A DNA stretch of 6,517 nt from JANNSW01 sp031431235 (GCA_031431235.1 JANPDA010000211.1:1-6517); one strand, 5' to 3'; counted from the stretch's first letter, positions 1 to 5,521 are shown. Made by a program: numbers and translations. Notes: a model not told the origin generated them from the sequence alone.

Positions 1-641
1 TCCTGCTCTATCCCGAGCCGGTGAAGTTCAAGCGCCGCCAGCCCCTCGACCCGCGCCGCTTCCAGTATCTCGACGGCTGCGTGCGCCAGGACAAGCCCTA
101 CACGGTGCCGACCTTCAAGGCGAACAACGAGAAGCCGCTCGTCTATGTGAGCTTCGGCTCGCTCGGCGCCGGCGATACGCAAACCATCGAGCGGTTGATC
201 GCGGCGCTCGGACGGATGCCGGTGCGCGTCCTCATCAACATCGGCGACTATGGCTCGGCCTACGAGAGCTTCCCCGACAATGTGATCGCCGACAAGTGGT
301 TCCCGCAGCCCTCCGTGATCCAGCAGGCCGACGCCGTCATCCACCACGGCGGCAACAACTCGTTCACGGAATGCCTTTACTTCGGCAAGCCCGCGATCAT
401 CATGCCCTACGTCTGGGACGGCCACGACAATGCGACACGGGTGGAGGAGACCGGCCACGGCAAGAAGATGCACCGCGCCGATTGGAGCGAGGACGATCTC
501 TGGGGCAATCTGCAGGCGATCCTGACCGATCGGGTGATGAAGGCCCGCCTCTCGGCGACGCGGGTCTACATGCAGAGCCGGCACGGTCCGACGAAGGCCG
601 CGGGGATTCTGGATGAGCTGGTTGAGTCGAAAAAAGCGTGA
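1..641 (+). CDS. GT1-family (UGT-like) glycosyltransferase, C-terminal part, 5' end outside window
   Basis: The reading frame is open from base 3 (first residues LLYPEP) to TGA at 639-641, so about 212 residues of a longer protein are visible. The GTG at 21 is an internal valine, not a convincing start, because it has no Shine-Dalgarno sequence and the frame continues upstream. The segment matches the C-terminal Rossmann half of GT-B glycosyltransferases: VYVSFGSLG opens the domain (about 141-167). A donor-site block follows at about 297-440, with WFPQP, then IHHGGNNSFTE, GKPAIIMP and WDGHDNA. This is the bacterial counterpart of the UGT signature that binds the nucleotide of an activated sugar (family knowledge). 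No membrane segment is visible. The acceptor-binding N-terminal half is missing, so the substrate cannot be inferred. The last codons (KKA, stop) lie in the left edge of the 631-717 palindrome. I am confident of the family and not of the role. Confidence 0.85.
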   Translation, partial: LLYPEPVKFKRRQPLDPRRFQYLDGCVRQDKPYTVPTFKANNEKPLVYVSFGSLGAGDTQTIERLIAALGRMPVRVLINIGDYGSAYESFPDNVIADKWFPQPSVIQQADAVIHHGGNNSFTECLYFGKPAIIMPYVWDGHDNATRVEETGHGKKMHRADWSEDDLWGNLQAILTDRVMKARLSATRVYMQSRHGPTKAAGILDELVESKKA

Positions 642-717
642 AATCGTGAAGTCGCCAATTCGCAAAATCGGGCGCCACGACTTGGCGACTTCACGACTTG
701 GCGACTTGGCGCTTTTT
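631..717. terminator. Bidirectional terminator-like palindrome made of 8-bp units
   Basis: An 87-bp imperfect palindrome lies between two convergent genes. The outer 8 bp are exact complements (aaaaagcg at 631-638, cgcttttt at 710-717). Between them each arm has four 8-bp units ending in tcg when read inward: the left arm covers 639-670 and the right arm 678-709, around a central ggcgcc at 671-676. Within the right arm, the 16-bp sequence cacgacttggcgactt occurs twice in tandem (676-691 and 692-707). A perfect 14-bp inverted pair also exists (645-658 with 682-695). A GC-rich stem with A5 on one side and T5 on the other would give each strand a stem followed by a U-run, so intrinsic termination in both directions is a reasonable inference. 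The glycosyltransferase stop (639-641) is inside it, and the hydrolase stop (717-719) overlaps its right edge. Confidence 0.7.
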
Positions 718-1559
718 CACTCGAGGCCGTTCACCCAATCCCGGACCAGCTGCCGCGAGCCGAACTCGGCGTGGTAGATGTGCCCGCCTTCGGGGTAGGC
801 GACGAGGCGCTTGGCCACGGCGGCACTGGCGGCTGCGAACAGTCGACGGCTCATGGCAGCAGGCACGATCTCGTCTTTTTCCCCGACGATGACGAGTAGG
901 GGCGCTTTCAGCTGGCCGATCCGCGCCATGTTGTCATAGGGATCGGTAAGGAGCAGCCGCACGGGCAGCAACGGATAAGCACCGGCAGCGAGGTCGGCGA
1001 TCGAGGTGTAGGGCGCGTCCAGGATCACGCCGCCGGCCTCTCGCTCCGCCGCGACCTGCACGGCAACGCCGGTGCCGAGCGACTCGCCGTAGATCACGAT
1101 GTCCTTGGCTGCGACGCCCTTGGCCCTCAGCCAGTCGTAGGCGAGCTTGGCATCGGCGACGTTGGCCGCTTCGCTCGGGGCTCCCGTTGAGCCCGAATAG
1201 CCGCGATAGGCCAGCATCAGCATGCCAAAGCCCACGCCTCGATAGGCCTTGATGCGATCCTCGCGCTCGGTGAGGTGGCCGGCATTGCCGTGGAAATAGA
1301 GCAGCGTTTTCTTGCCCACGCGGGCGGCGCCCCACCAGGCGACGAGCTGCTCGCCATCGGGCGTGGGCAAGATCACCTCGGCGACGCTGTCGAGGCCGAT
1401 CGAAGCCGGTGCGATATGGCGCTTGTCGGGAAAGTAGAGGAAGCGGCGCTGGCCCACATACATGCCGGCGGCAAACAGCATATAGAGCGCGGCGAGGAGG
1501 GCCGTGCCTTTCCACAGTGCGCCGAGAATGATCGACATGGCCGAGCGCCGCGCCTGCAT
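717..1559 (-). CDS. Membrane-anchored alpha/beta hydrolase, ABHD13/ABHD17 (Bem46)-like
   Basis: The product is 280 residues. An N-terminal transmembrane anchor (about residues 12-36, preceded by Arg4-Arg5) is followed by an alpha/beta-hydrolase domain. The catalytic set is visible: the nucleophile elbow GESLG with Ser160, Asp229 in GEKDEIVP, and His260 in EGGH. HGNAG at 90-94 provides the oxyanion region, and AYRGYSGS at 117-124 is typical of the Bem46/ABHD13 group. Relatives are serine hydrolases; eukaryotic ABHD17 proteins are depalmitoylases, but the bacterial substrate is unknown and I assign none. It probably acts as an esterase or thioesterase tethered to the inner membrane. The start is uncertain: ATG at 1559 and ATG at 1538 (residue 8, MSIILG) both lack a clear Shine-Dalgarno sequence, and either keeps the anchor. 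The gene follows the small membrane-protein gene by 12 bp, suggesting co-transcription and possibly coupled translation. Confidence 0.88.
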   Translation of the reverse strand: MQARRSAMSIILGALWKGTALLAALYMLFAAGMYVGQRRFLYFPDKRHIAPASIGLDSVAEVILPTPDGEQLVAWWGAARVGKKTLLYFHGNAGHLTEREDRIKAYRGVGFGMLMLAYRGYSGSTGAPSEAANVADAKLAYDWLRAKGVAAKDIVIYGESLGTGVAVQVAAEREAGGVILDAPYTSIADLAAGAYPLLPVRLLLTDPYDNMARIGQLKAPLLVIVGEKDEIVPAAMSRRLFAAASAAVAKRLVAYPEGGHIYHAEFGSRQLVRDWVNGLE

Positions 1560-1571
1560 TCGCCGAGCCGG

Positions 1572-1925
1572 CTAGGTTCGCGCCACCAAGCGTTTCTGGT
1601 GGCGGTAGCGGAGATAGGAGAAATAGGCTGACAAGAGGGCACCGAAGCCAGACAGGATCGAGCCGGCAATGCTGATGAGGCCCGCCAGATCCTGGGTCTT
1701 GGAGGCCTGGCGAATCGCCTTCCTCGCTGCCTGCTTCAGATCCTTGGCGGCCGGCACCGATTCCTCGACGCCGGTGCTCTTGGAGTTCGCCTCGTTCGTG
1801 CTCGGCGCCGACGATGGGGACGATCCGCTGACGATGTCACCCTCGGGATGCTGGGTCTTCCAATAGTAGATGCCGCCCGAGGCGAGGAGGCTGAGAACGA
1901 ACAGGATGACGAAGAATCGGGTCAT
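1572..1925 (-). CDS. Small membrane protein with two predicted helices, function unknown
   Basis: The product is 117 residues starting at MTRFFV. I chose this ATG because GAGGG lies a few bases upstream and the first residues form a clean hydrophobic segment. The frame is open 50 codons further upstream, but that part crosses a likely promoter and the intergenic palindrome and reads like repeat translation (WMPALAG), so I reject it. Helix 1 covers about residues 4-20. A Ser/Thr/Pro/Glu-rich linker (about 28-57) follows, then a basic, probably helical stretch (about 60-78), a second hydrophobic segment (about 80-103) and a basic tail (RYRHQKR, 106-112). The two hydrophobic ends with a polar middle suggest a hairpin topology with the linker in the periplasm. 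I do not recognise a family. It lies 12 bp upstream of the hydrolase gene, so it may be a membrane partner of that enzyme; this rests only on position. Confidence 0.7.
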   Translation of the reverse strand: MTRFFVILFVLSLLASGGIYYWKTQHPEGDIVSGSSPSSAPSTNEANSKSTGVEESVPAAKDLKQAARKAIRQASKTQDLAGLISIAGSILSGFGALLSAYFSYLRYRHQKRLVART

Positions 1926-1967
1926 GGCGGGCCCTCGCGGCTCAGAGTGCGGACGATGCTGGCGGTG

Positions 1968-1995
1968 ATCATAGCTCCATCTGATGACGGCGCAA
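1968..1995 (-). promoter_or_regulatory. Putative sigma-70-like promoter for the small membrane protein and hydrolase genes
   Basis: Read on the minus strand, TTGCGC (1990-1995) and TATGAT (1968-1973) are separated by 16 bp. The -10 box differs from TATAAT at one position; the -35 box keeps the TTG core. Transcription would start near 1960, leaving a leader of about 35 bases before the ATG at 1925. This is a by-eye match with no supporting data. Confidence 0.45.
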
Positions 1996-2036
1996 GGAAG
2001 GCTGACGGCGACCCCGGCACCCACACCCCAATTCAA

Positions 2037-2167
2037 CGTCCTGCCCGCGAGCGCGGGCATCCAGACGACTGACACCGAGTGGAGCGACCATGATCGACAG
2101 GCCCGTGCAACTCGAGTTTGCGCGCCATCTCGGACTTGTCTGGGCGCCCGCCTCCGCGCGCGTGACG
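2037..2167. repeat. Decayed REP-like inverted pair downstream of pntB
   Basis: The left arm (2037-2069) contains the hairpin tgcccgc, gagc, gcgggca at 2042-2059, followed by atccag. The right arm (2138-2167, gtctgggcgcccgcctccgc and onward to gtgacg) is a diverged reverse complement of the left arm, about 68 bp away. The hairpin has the same 7-bp stem as the element at 6439-6456. Elements of this kind are common in intergenic DNA of alphaproteobacteria and produce spurious 'MPAFAGMT'-type translations (general recollection, not searched). It begins about 25 bp past the pntB stop, so it may contribute to 3' end formation or stability of the pnt transcript. That role is inferred. Confidence 0.6.
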
Positions 2168-2176
2168 GAGCTCTGA
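2090..2176 (+). CDS. Doubtful 28-residue ORF inside the REP-like pair
   Basis: ATG at 2090 follows a GGAG at 2081-2084, and the frame runs to TGA at 2174-2176 (MIDRPVQLEFARH at the N-terminus). The last 13 or so residues (LVWAPASARVTEL) come from the right arm of the palindrome, the usual look of a repeat translated by chance. The N-terminal half shows no recognised motif, hydrophobic segment or cysteine. It faces the pntB 3' end and ends 15 bp before the pntB stop codon. It could be a real small protein, because the ribosome binding site is placed correctly, but chance is more likely. Confidence 0.2.
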   Translation: MIDRPVQLEFARHLGLVWAPASARVTEL

Positions 2177-2191
2177 GCTACTCCTTGCCCC

Positions 2192-3595
2192 TCAATGCCC
2201 CATCGCCTTCACGATGCCTTCGGTCATCTTCTTGGCGTCGCCGAGCAGCATCATGGTATTATCGCGATAGAACAACGTGTTGTCGATACCGGCGTAGCCG
2301 CTCGCGAGGCTGCGCTTGACGAACATCACCGTCGCCGACTTCCAAACCTCCAACACCGGCATGCCGTAGATCGGCGAGGTCGGGTCCTCTTTCGCGGCCG
2401 GATTGGTCACGTCGTTGGCGCCGATCACATAGACGACGTCGGCCTGGGAGAACTCGTTGTTGATGTCCTCGAGCTCGAACACCTCGTCATAGGGGACGTT
2501 CGCCTCCGCCAGCAGCACGTTCATATGGCCCGGCATCCGACCGGCGACGGGATGGATCGCGTACTTCACCTCGACGCCCGCCTTCTTCAGATTGTCGGCG
2601 AGGTCACGGACGGCGTGCTGGGCCTGCGCGACGGCCATGCCGTAGCCCGGCACCACGATCACCTTGGAAGCATTCTTCATGATGTAGGCGGCATCGTCCG
2701 CCGAGCCGAGCTTGACCGGGCGCTGCTCGGCGCCTGCCGCCGGGCCGGCAACCTCGCCGCCAAAGCCACCGAGGATGACCGAGACGAAGCTGCGGTTCAT
2801 GCCCTTGCACATGATGTAGGAGAGGATCGCGCCCGAGGAGCCGACGAGCGCGCCTGTGATGATGAGCGCGATGTTGCCGAGCGTGAAGCCGATGCCCGCC
2901 GCCGCCCAGCCGGAATACGAGTTCAACATCGAGACGACGACGGGCATGTCGGCGCCCCCGATCGGGATGATCATCAGGGCGCCGAACACGAGCGCGGCCA
3001 CGACGATCGCCCAAAACAGCAGGCCAGAGCCGCCGGATGAGCAGAAAAGGTAGATCAGAATGAGGATGCCGGCAAAGAGCCCGAGGTTGATTGCATGGCG
3101 CAACGGCATGATGATCGGCTTGCCTGACATGCGCCCCGAAAGCTTCATGAAAGCGATCACGGACCCGGTGAAGGTGATGGCGCCGATGGCCACGCCGAGC
3201 GACATCTCGACGAGGCTCGCCGTATGAATGTTGCCGGGAGAGCCGATGCCAAAGGCGTCGGGCGCATAGACGGCGCCGGCCGCGACGAGCACGGCCGCGA
3301 GACCGACGAGGGAATGGAAGGCGGCGACCAGCTCGGGCATCGCGGTCATGGGAATGTTCTTGGCCGTATAGGCGCCGATGCCGCCGCCCACCAGCATGCC
3401 GGTGGCGATGAGGCCCCAGGTCAGCGCGCTCTGCTCGCCCAGCAGGCCCGCGGTCGTCACCACGGCTACGCCCATGCCGAGCATGCCATGGATGTTGCCG
3501 GCCCGGCTCGAGGCGGGGCTCGACAGGCCGCGCAGCGCCATGATGAACAGCACGCCGGCGACGAGGTCGAGGATGGCGACGAGGTTGGGTGACAT
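2192..3595 (-). CDS. pntB: NAD(P) transhydrogenase subunit beta (PntB)
   Basis: The product is 467 residues, full length for the family. It carries most of the proton channel (domain II) and the NADP(H)-binding domain III of the membrane transhydrogenase, which uses proton flow into the cell to drive hydride transfer from NADH to NADP+. Residues 1-260 are a run of hydrophobic helices. His94, Asp216 and Asn225 match E. coli beta His91, Asp213 and Asn222 with a constant offset of three. Domain III starts near residue 285, with the NADP site VPGYGMAVAQAQ (315-326), RMPGHMNVLLAEA (353-365), GANDVTNPAA (392-401), KRS (427-429) and GDAKK (452-456). The start MSPNLVAIL aligns with the usual N-terminus, yet no Shine-Dalgarno sequence is visible: the 14 bases before ATG are taactggtctcacac-like, and a large hairpin ends just upstream of them. 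It is the last gene of the pnt operon, 58 bp after pntAB. Confidence 0.97.
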   Translation of the reverse strand: MSPNLVAILDLVAGVLFIMALRGLSSPASSRAGNIHGMLGMGVAVVTTAGLLGEQSALTWGLIATGMLVGGGIGAYTAKNIPMTAMPELVAAFHSLVGLAAVLVAAGAVYAPDAFGIGSPGNIHTASLVEMSLGVAIGAITFTGSVIAFMKLSGRMSGKPIIMPLRHAINLGLFAGILILIYLFCSSGGSGLLFWAIVVAALVFGALMIIPIGGADMPVVVSMLNSYSGWAAAGIGFTLGNIALIITGALVGSSGAILSYIMCKGMNRSFVSVILGGFGGEVAGPAAGAEQRPVKLGSADDAAYIMKNASKVIVVPGYGMAVAQAQHAVRDLADNLKKAGVEVKYAIHPVAGRMPGHMNVLLAEANVPYDEVFELEDINNEFSQADVVYVIGANDVTNPAAKEDPTSPIYGMPVLEVWKSATVMFVKRSLASGYAGIDNTLFYRDNTMMLLGDAKKMTEGIVKAMGH

Positions 3596-3609
3596 GTGTG
3601 AGACCAGTT

Positions 3610-3676
3610 AGCGAATAGGGAGTAGCGAGTAGCGAATAGGGTGGCCCTACTCGCTACTCCCAATTCGCTACTCGCT
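3610..3676. repeat. Heptamer-unit hairpin spanning the pntAB stop codon and the pntAB-pntB gap
   Basis: Two 32-bp arms (3610-3641 and 3645-3676) are reverse complements at 26 of 32 positions by eye, with a 3-base loop (tgg). Each arm is a series of 7-bp units: agcgaat (3610-3616 and 3631-3637), agcgagt (3624-3630), agggagt (3617-3623), with matching ccctact and cgctact units on the other side. Several mismatches are A/G or C/T changes that would still allow G-U pairs in one of the two RNAs. On the minus strand the right arm supplies the last six codons of pntAB (RVANWE) and its TAG stop. In the pnt mRNA this would form a very stable hairpin between pntAB and pntB. It has no T-run, so it looks more like an RNA processing or stability element than a terminator. 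Confidence 0.8.
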
Positions 3677-4112
3677 CCTTTTTCTTGCACATCGCCAACA
3701 ACCGGCGGGTGACGAGGAAGCCGCCGAAGATGTTGACCGAGGCCATGGTGAGGGCGAGGAAGCCGAACAGCTTGGCCAGGACCGAGCCTGAGGAGGCGAG
3801 CGATACGCCGACCGCCAGCAGCGCGCCGACGACGATCACCGAGGAGATGGCGTTGGTCACACTCATCAGCGGAGTGTGCAGCGCCGGCGTGACGCTCCAG
3901 ACCACGTAATAGCCCACGAAGATCGCCAGCACGAACACGGCGAGGCGATAGACGAACGGATCGACCTCGCCCCCGACCCCCTCGGCGGCGAAGGCGGGGA
4001 GGAGAGGGAAAACCAGCAGGAGGGCAGCTGGCAGCAGGCAGCGGGCAGCGCGGGCGCACAACTGCTGCCCGCTGCCCGCTGCTTGCTGCCTCATGTCGGA
4101 TTTCGAGCTCAT
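3654..4112 (-). CDS. pntAB: NAD(P) transhydrogenase subunit alpha part 2 (PntAB), with repeat-derived ends
   Basis: The product is 152 residues and equals the C-terminal membrane part of E. coli PntA (part of domain II, the proton channel), which is a separate gene in alphaproteobacteria. The conserved core starts at EVDPFVYRLAVFVLAIFVGY (49-68) and continues with VVWSVTPALHTPLMSVTNAI (70-89). It has three membrane helices (about 54-74, 84-106 and 114-135). The start at 4112 is supported by AAAGGA about 8 bases upstream, overlapping the end of pntAA, whose stop is 4 bp away. Residues 8-30 are encoded by the heptamer hairpin 4023-4091, and residues 147-152 plus the stop by the hairpin 3610-3676. 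Residues 21-43 (basic, then CLLPAALLLVFPLLPAFAA) look like a signal peptide with a possible AFA-A cleavage site, which I do not expect in this subunit. Function assignment is secure; the ends are odd. Confidence 0.95.
   Translation of the reverse strand: MSSKSDMRQQAAGSGQQLCARAARCLLPAALLLVFPLLPAFAAEGVGGEVDPFVYRLAVFVLAIFVGYYVVWSVTPALHTPLMSVTNAISSVIVVGALLAVGVSLASSGSVLAKLFGFLALTMASVNIFGGFLVTRRLLAMCKKKERVANWE
4023..4091. repeat. Heptamer-unit hairpin inside the 5' coding region of pntAB
   Basis: The left arm is four tandem 7-bp units (ggcagct, ggcagca, ggcagcg, ggcagcg at 4023-4050). The right arm is four complementary-type units (gctgccc twice, gctgctt, gctgcct at 4064-4091). The arms match at 24 of 27 positions around a loop of about 14 bases (4050-4063). 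Because 7 is not a multiple of 3, the repeat is read in all three phases, giving a mixed Gln/Ala/Gly/Ser peptide on one arm and Cys/Leu/Pro/Ala on the other. The element lies entirely within the open reading frame and preserves it. It has the same design as 3610-3676 but a different unit. Confidence 0.8.
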
Positions 4113-4116
4113 GGCC

Positions 4117-5253
4117 TCATCCTTTCGCCTGCAACCCCGGATGCACGACTTTACCGTCCTTCATCACCAGCGTGCCTTTGATGATCTCGTCGTCCCAGTT
4201 GATCTTCAAGGTGTCCGCGCCCTTCTCGATCAGGGGATCGAGAAAGTTGAAAAGGTTCTTGGCATAGAGGGCAGACGCATTGGCCGCGACCTCGCCCGCG
4301 AGATTGAGCGGTCCCAGTATGGTGACGCCGCCCACGACGACCGTCTCGCCGGCCTTCGCCAGCTCGCAATTGCCGCCGCGCTCGACCGCCATGTCGACGA
4401 TGACGGAGCCCGGCTTCATCGCGGCGACCATCTCTTTCGTGATGAGACGCGGCGCCGGGCGGCCGGGGATCAGCGCCGTGGTGATCACGATATCCTGGGT
4501 GGCGATGTGCTTGGCGACCAGCTCAGCCTGCTTCCTCTGGTAGTCCGCCGACATCGGCTTGGCGTAGCCTGCCGTGGTCTCGGCGGCCCTGAACTCCTCG
4601 TCCTCGACGGCGACGAACTTGGCGCCGAGCGAGGCGACCTGCTCCTTGGCGGCGGGGCGCACGTCGGTTGCGGTGACGATGGCGCCGAGGCGCCGCGCAG
4701 TGGCGATCGCCTGCAGCCCGGCGACGCCCGCGCCCATGACGAAGGCCCTGGCCGCCGGCACGGTGCCGGCCGCCGTCATCATCATCGGCAGCGCGCGATT
4801 GAAGATCGCGGCGGCATCGATCACGGCCTTGTAGCCGGCGAGGTTCGATTGCGAGGAGAGCACGTCCATCGACTGCGCGCGGGAGATCCTCGGCATCAGC
4901 TCCATGGCAAAGGCCGTCACGCCGCGGGCAGCGAGCGCGTCCAGATCCGGCCGCTCGCCATAGGGCTCGAGCATGGCCACGACGATGGTGCCGGGCTTCA
5001 GGGCTGCTGCCTCAGCGGGAAGCGGCCGGCGCACCTTGAGCAGCACGCTCGCCTCGCCGAGCACCTCGGCGGCGGTCGCGACGATCCTGCAGCCCGCCGC
5101 TTCCAGGTCCCTGTCGAGAATGCTCGATTGCAGGCCGCAACCCGCCTCGGCGATGAGCCTGCAGCCCTTGGCGGCGAGCTTCTTCACGGTCTCGGGGGTG
5201 AGCGCGACGCGCGGCTCGCCCGCCCGTTCCGCCGTTACGCCAATCGTGATCAT
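4117..5253 (-). CDS. pntAA: NAD(P) transhydrogenase subunit alpha part 1 (PntAA), soluble NAD(H)-binding domain
   Basis: The product is 378 residues from MITIGVTAERAGEPRVALTP, which is where this family normally begins. A TTG-initiated extension to 5304 exists, but it crosses a GC-rich hairpin and adds nothing conserved. This is domain I, a cytoplasmic protein that binds NAD(H) and passes hydride to domain III of PntB. The loop MPRISRAQSMD (120-130) carries Arg122, Gln127, Asp130 and Ser133, spaced as the Rhodospirillum rubrum residues Arg127, Gln132, Asp135 and Ser138. The Rossmann motif is GAGVAGLQA (174-182), with Asp197 in TATDVRP at the end of the second strand. The mobile loop is near GYAKPMSADY (229-238). 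GRPAPRLI (264-271) and PGSVIVDMAVERGGNCE (281-297) are typical. The C-terminus ends without membrane helices, as expected for the split form. The ribosome binding site is weak. The pntAB gene follows after 4 bp. Confidence 0.97.
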   Translation of the reverse strand: MITIGVTAERAGEPRVALTPETVKKLAAKGCRLIAEAGCGLQSSILDRDLEAAGCRIVATAAEVLGEASVLLKVRRPLPAEAAALKPGTIVVAMLEPYGERPDLDALAARGVTAFAMELMPRISRAQSMDVLSSQSNLAGYKAVIDAAAIFNRALPMMMTAAGTVPAARAFVMGAGVAGLQAIATARRLGAIVTATDVRPAAKEQVASLGAKFVAVEDEEFRAAETTAGYAKPMSADYQRKQAELVAKHIATQDIVITTALIPGRPAPRLITKEMVAAMKPGSVIVDMAVERGGNCELAKAGETVVVGGVTILGPLNLAGEVAANASALYAKNLFNFLDPLIEKGADTLKINWDDEIIKGTLVMKDGKVVHPGLQAKG

Positions 5254-5273
5254 GGGGCCACTTGCAACGACTG

Positions 5274-5301
5274 AAAAACGAGAGACCGGGCAGCGGCCCG
5301 G
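5274..5301 (-). terminator. Possible weak terminator or attenuator between the cox IV gene and pntAA
   Basis: On the minus strand a 6-bp GC stem (ccgggc at 5296-5301, loop 5292-5295, gcccgg at 5286-5291) is followed by seven other bases and then T5 (5278-5274). The gap between stem and T-run is longer than in efficient intrinsic terminators, so partial read-through into pntAA is more plausible than complete termination. It falls in the 78-bp gap between the two genes. Confidence 0.35.
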
Positions 5302-5331
5302 CAACGGGGACGCCTCGACGCCGTCATGACG

Positions 5332-5478
5332 TCACGAGGTCAGGAAATAGGCCATGCCGGACAGCAGAATGACGAGGAAGACGACCGACACCTGCGTGAA
5401 TTTGAGGAAGCCCGCATAGGTCCGTGCGTGCTCGCGGTAGTCCATGGCCGGATGGCCTTTCGAGGAACCGATGTCCAT
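5332..5478 (-). CDS. aa3-type cytochrome c oxidase subunit IV (small, alphaproteobacterial type)
   Basis: This short gene encodes 48 residues: MDIGSSKGHPAMDYREHART at the N-terminus, then YAGFLKF and one membrane helix, about residues 27-46 (FTQVSVVFLVILLSGMAYFL). The pattern of a short polar head with DYxEHxxTYxGF followed by a single helix is the alphaproteobacterial aa3 oxidase subunit IV family (Pfam COX4_pro_2, from memory). In Paracoccus and Rhodobacter oxidases this subunit is a single helix beside the catalytic core and is not needed for activity. The start at 5478 is strongly supported by TGGAGGGG, with GGAGG five bases before ATG. The gene lies 78 bp upstream of pntAA on the same strand. 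The main cox genes are not in the window. I have seen this pairing with pnt genes in related genomes, but this was not checked here. Confidence 0.88.
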   Translation of the reverse strand: MDIGSSKGHPAMDYREHARTYAGFLKFTQVSVVFLVILLSGMAYFLTS

Positions 5479-5521
5479 TCACCCCTCCAGAATTCCCTGC
5501 GCGCGATGCCAAAGCACCTGC

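Noticed and set aside
1926..2075. N-terminal extension of the small membrane protein by 50 codons
   Set aside because: It would read through the TATGAT promoter candidate and the REP-like hairpin (WMPALAG is typical repeat translation), while MTRFF at 1925 has its own GAGGG.
2195..3040. Open frame on the plus strand, 281 codons
   Set aside because: It is antisense to pntB and has the same His/Arg/Asp-rich composition; pntB has full-length family motifs.
3610..4091. CRISPR array
   Set aside because: Repeat units are only 7 bp, contiguous without spacers, and mirrored into hairpins; no cas gene is present.
4093..5274. Long open frame on the plus strand, 393 codons
   Set aside because: It is antisense to pntAA over its whole length; the translation is rich in Arg, His, Gly and Asp with no family motif, as expected from the complement of a high-GC gene.
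5254..5304. TTG-initiated 17-codon extension of pntAA
   Set aside because: It spans a GC hairpin and T-run, and the PntAA family normally begins at the MxIGV-type methionine.
5322..5331. 10-bp palindrome cgtcatgacg just after the cox IV stop codon
   Set aside because: It is short and isolated, with no T-run and no second copy in the same context.
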